Position numbers and translations under genes: made by a program
In this document: one piece after another, positions 61,787 to 64,000 of the stretch
Numbering within the stretch: the stretch's first letter is position 1
Layout of the letters: every line of letters starts with the position of its first letter
The notes under the pieces: model-generated
Seen by the model: only the letters and a program-made list of their open reading frames with translations
Told to the model about the DNA's origin: nothing
The model's database searches: none
Assembly: GCA_022747635.1 (NCBI GenBank)
Contig: JAKTNV010000003.1
Location: 30,050,551-30,114,550, forward strand
Direction: 5' to 3'
Length of the DNA: 64,000 bases
Origin: Hetaerina americana
Taxonomy: Eukaryota > Arthropoda > Insecta > Odonata > Calopterygidae

Positions 61787-62079
61787 TGAACTATTCGCTT
61801 AGCTCTAGTTCATTAATGACAAATTAAAGCCATCCCTAATGTTCATTTACTGCTTTACCTTATTGTGATAAAAAATTAAAAACATGCTACTCCCATTAAT
61901 TTTATAACACATCACAAGTATGCCCAATGATTTCATGTGACTCCCTAATCAATTTATACACAAATGTGAGCATTTCACCAATAAAAATAAAATGTTCGGA
62001 TGCTGAATACTAGTGATGCTAGATAAATGTCTTAGCTAGTCACACTCGAAAGACTTGTACACAGGAGAAATATACATAC

Positions 62080-62348
62080 CTGCCACATTCCATCAGCACC
62101 AGCACTTGATGGTGCATCATGGTCAAATACATGTACCACCGTGCTAGGGCGTTCAGGATCTAATAGTCCATTTCCTTGTGCAATATTGTGCCGATGGAAG
62201 AATACAGCTGCATTGAAGTGTCCCTCTGTGGCCTCACCCAAGCCAACCACTCGCTGGAGGACACTTACTTTGGGGGCCAAGTGTTCCATCAACATATCTG
62301 CCACTTCACATTCCTCTGGAGCAACTATGCACACTCGACATTTATTCT
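62080..62348 (-). CDS. Internal coding exon of the same unrecognised protein
   Basis: The exon is bounded on the minus strand by an acceptor (TTGTGCTTTCAG ending at 62349) and a strong donor (CAG/GTATGT, intron from 62079). It is 269 nt: two bases complete a glutamate codon split with the upstream exon, then 89 codons end in phase 0. The frame has no stops. It reads NKCRVCIVAPEECEVADMLM, then VVGLGEATEGHFNAAVFFHR and VVHVFDHDAPSSAGADGMWQ. The alternation of hydrophobic strands and helices suggests an alpha/beta fold (inference). I do not recognise the family. Confidence 0.85.
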
Positions 62349-63236
62349 CTGAAAGCACAATGGGAAAAAACTCGTGTAACTCTTACAAAAGCATAAACTG
62401 AATTCATTACAAATCCAATAATCCTAGGGGAAATGTTACAAAAAATTGTATGAAGTCATACACACTGGTGTCACCTACACCAACATTAGGATAATTCATT
62501 TGTTGTCATGCAAACACAATTTGCTAACTACGCAATGAAATGGACAATATAAGGACATCTTATTTGTACAAATCTCCTGATTGATTACTACTTTATCTAA
62601 GTGCCTTGGTGTAACTGGCTAGTATACCTCTTCCGCAACTGGGAGGTCCATGGTCAATTTCTCTTAATTAGGCATACCATACAATGCATATAAATACAGC
62701 TTAATCAATTATTAGACATTTGGTAATCCAATTGGTGGATTATATTTTCACCCCAGCAAGAGATGTCCCCCTGACATCCCTGGTCTCAATGTTAGTGGGT
62801 AACGACATTGAATTTTGAGAAAAAACTTTCCAGGTTGCACTAAAGTAAATTTATCAAATAACTTAAGACACATAACATACATAATTGTAAAAAACACTAG
62901 AAAAGAGGAAATAATGTTGCATTAAATATTTCTTAATAAGCAATGTCATCTAAACAAAAAAATTAATTATTTACCTATTAAAATTATTTTCAAAATAAAA
63001 AATTCAATTTTTTACACAAAGTTACTTTAAGATAACATTACTATACCAGCATAGTATGCAAACATTTAGATAAACATGAATCTATATCTGCATTAAATGT
63101 TTGGGGAGTCAGTGGCTTTGATTTGTTAGCTTTGCAGGAGAAGAAAAAGACAGGGAAAGGAAAACTAGAAGCTGAGACTTCTGAATCTAAAAAAGAGTAA
63201 AATATGAACCCAATGCAATACCTAAAACACACGTAC
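62349..63236 (-). other. Intron, 888 bp
   Basis: On the minus strand it begins GTACGT (63236) and ends TTTCAG (62349). It is a phase 1 intron: one base of the split codon is in the upstream exon. It is AT-rich, with no repeat recognised. Confidence 0.75.
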
Positions 63237-63387
63237 CTCTGAGGCATCCAATAGCAGCATAAATATCACGCTTATATGTAACCTTCCATAGATCTGGTGG
63301 GCCTTCAATAAGCTGTGCTCTAACTCCAGCATATGCTAGTGCTAACTGCAGACATTCTGTGCCATGATCAAGATCATGCTCTGTACA
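63237..63387 (-). CDS. Upstream coding exon of the same unrecognised protein
   Basis: This 151-nt exon follows a pyrimidine-rich acceptor (CTTTTCTCTGATAG ending at 63388) and ends AGAG/GTACGT. It gives 50 codons plus one base and enters in phase 0: [20 protein letters not shown], then [15 protein letters not shown] and [11 protein letters not shown]. It joins the next exon with a consistent phase and no stop. Earlier exons lie beyond the window. Confidence 0.8.
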
Positions 63388-64000
63388 CTATCAGAGAAAA
63401 GAAAAACATGCATCCAAATTAATGTGATAAAAAATCAAAATATATTTCAGATTACAAATTGATATAAAGCAATGCTCCAAACAAATCAAGAATCTCAAAT
63501 AGTTATTCACCTAAAAAATATCAAAATCCTTTGGATAAACAGTAACTTTTATTAGTAATGCTTTCCATGAGTTAATTTTTATCTTTTTCATAAGATAATA
63601 CATTAAACATACAAATAGCATGTTTTGTCACACAATTTACCTGATTATTTATAAATATGTGGGTTGTCCAACAATCGCTCAGAAAAACCAAGAGATGCTC
63701 ATAGGATTGGAGAAGGTTTGCTTTTAGTAAGTCTCATCTCTCACTACAATGCTCTTTAAGTTTCAGCTATAGCTATCATGTGGTTTCATTTACATACTAT
63801 ATATCTAGGCAATACATGAACATTGTCTCCAAAGGAAAGCACTTTCTGATACAATATGCATGAGAAAAGAAAAATGTGCATCTGATTATATTTAAGCATG
63901 GTAACTTATTGAGATTGGAATATCAGATAATGTGATAACCCAGATTATCAAAATATTTACATTATTCCTTATCCCTATTTCTACAGCTGCAATAATGAAA
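63388..64000 (-). other. Upstream intron, incomplete
   Basis: AT-rich sequence upstream of the exon. I find no further exon before the window ends. Confidence 0.5.

Larger units (their letters stand above)
58578..62079 (-). other. Intron, 3.5 kb, with nested transposons
   Basis: On the minus strand it starts GTATGT at 62079 and ends TTACAG at 58578. It contains a mariner (60487-61786) and an RTE-like LINE 3' fragment (59905-60325). A small skipped exon cannot be excluded. Confidence 0.65.

Noticed and set aside
62141..62401. Forward 86-codon open frame
   Set aside because: Antisense shadow of the exon at 62080-62348, which has matching splice sites and phase on the other strand.

Overview
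This window looks like nuclear DNA from a large, repeat-rich arthropod genome. I see no bacterial-type operons or ribosome-binding sites and no dense coding. Almost every recognisable coding stretch is a decayed transposable element (RTE-like and CR1/Jockey-like LINEs, a Penelope-like element, mariners). The only host gene I can support has GT-AG introns. The arthropod assignment rests on this repeat mix and is an inference; I cannot name the species.

Layout. 1-6.6 kb: a tRNA-headed SINE-like repeat (family A), a 2.9 kb decayed RTE-like LINE (about 910-3835), a 53-bp inverted repeat, a second family A copy, a (TA)n tract and a second tRNA-derived SINE (family B). 6.6-13.3 kb: nothing convincing. 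13.3-18.5 kb: three long strand-asymmetric tracts, two purine-rich and one pyrimidine-rich, with a family B copy between them. 18.9-30.3 kb: SINE B copies, 5'-truncated LINE pieces, a mariner end, two hairpin insertions made of Penelope-like terminal sequence, each with a perfect 12-13 bp target duplication, and a 5'-truncated Penelope-like element (29.1-30.3 kb) with reverse transcriptase and GIY-YIG remnants. 32.6-41.7 kb: two decayed CR1/Jockey-like LINEs, another LINE coda, and a 110-bp insertion with a 15-bp target duplication carrying a hammerhead-like motif. 43-44 kb: a 3'-truncated mariner containing a fold-back. 47.5 kb: a third, older hairpin insertion.

47.7-64 kb is different: AT-rich and almost repeat-free. 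It carries the 3' end of one minus-strand protein-coding gene. Three exons (63387-63237, 62348-62080, 58577-58374) join in phase with consensus splice sites and give a 207-residue C-terminal protein part ending at a stop. I do not recognise the protein. Its last visible intron holds an RTE 3' fragment and a nearly full-length but inactive mariner (60487-61786). The AT-rich stretch below the stop codon may be a very long 3' UTR.

The most interesting observation is the set of Penelope-like hairpin insertions (22471-22680, 24642-24868, 47475-47680). All share one layout with the longer element at 29109-30333: target duplication, a short tail, two inverted terminal copies, target duplication. This suggests that terminal repeats can be mobilised with almost no internal sequence.
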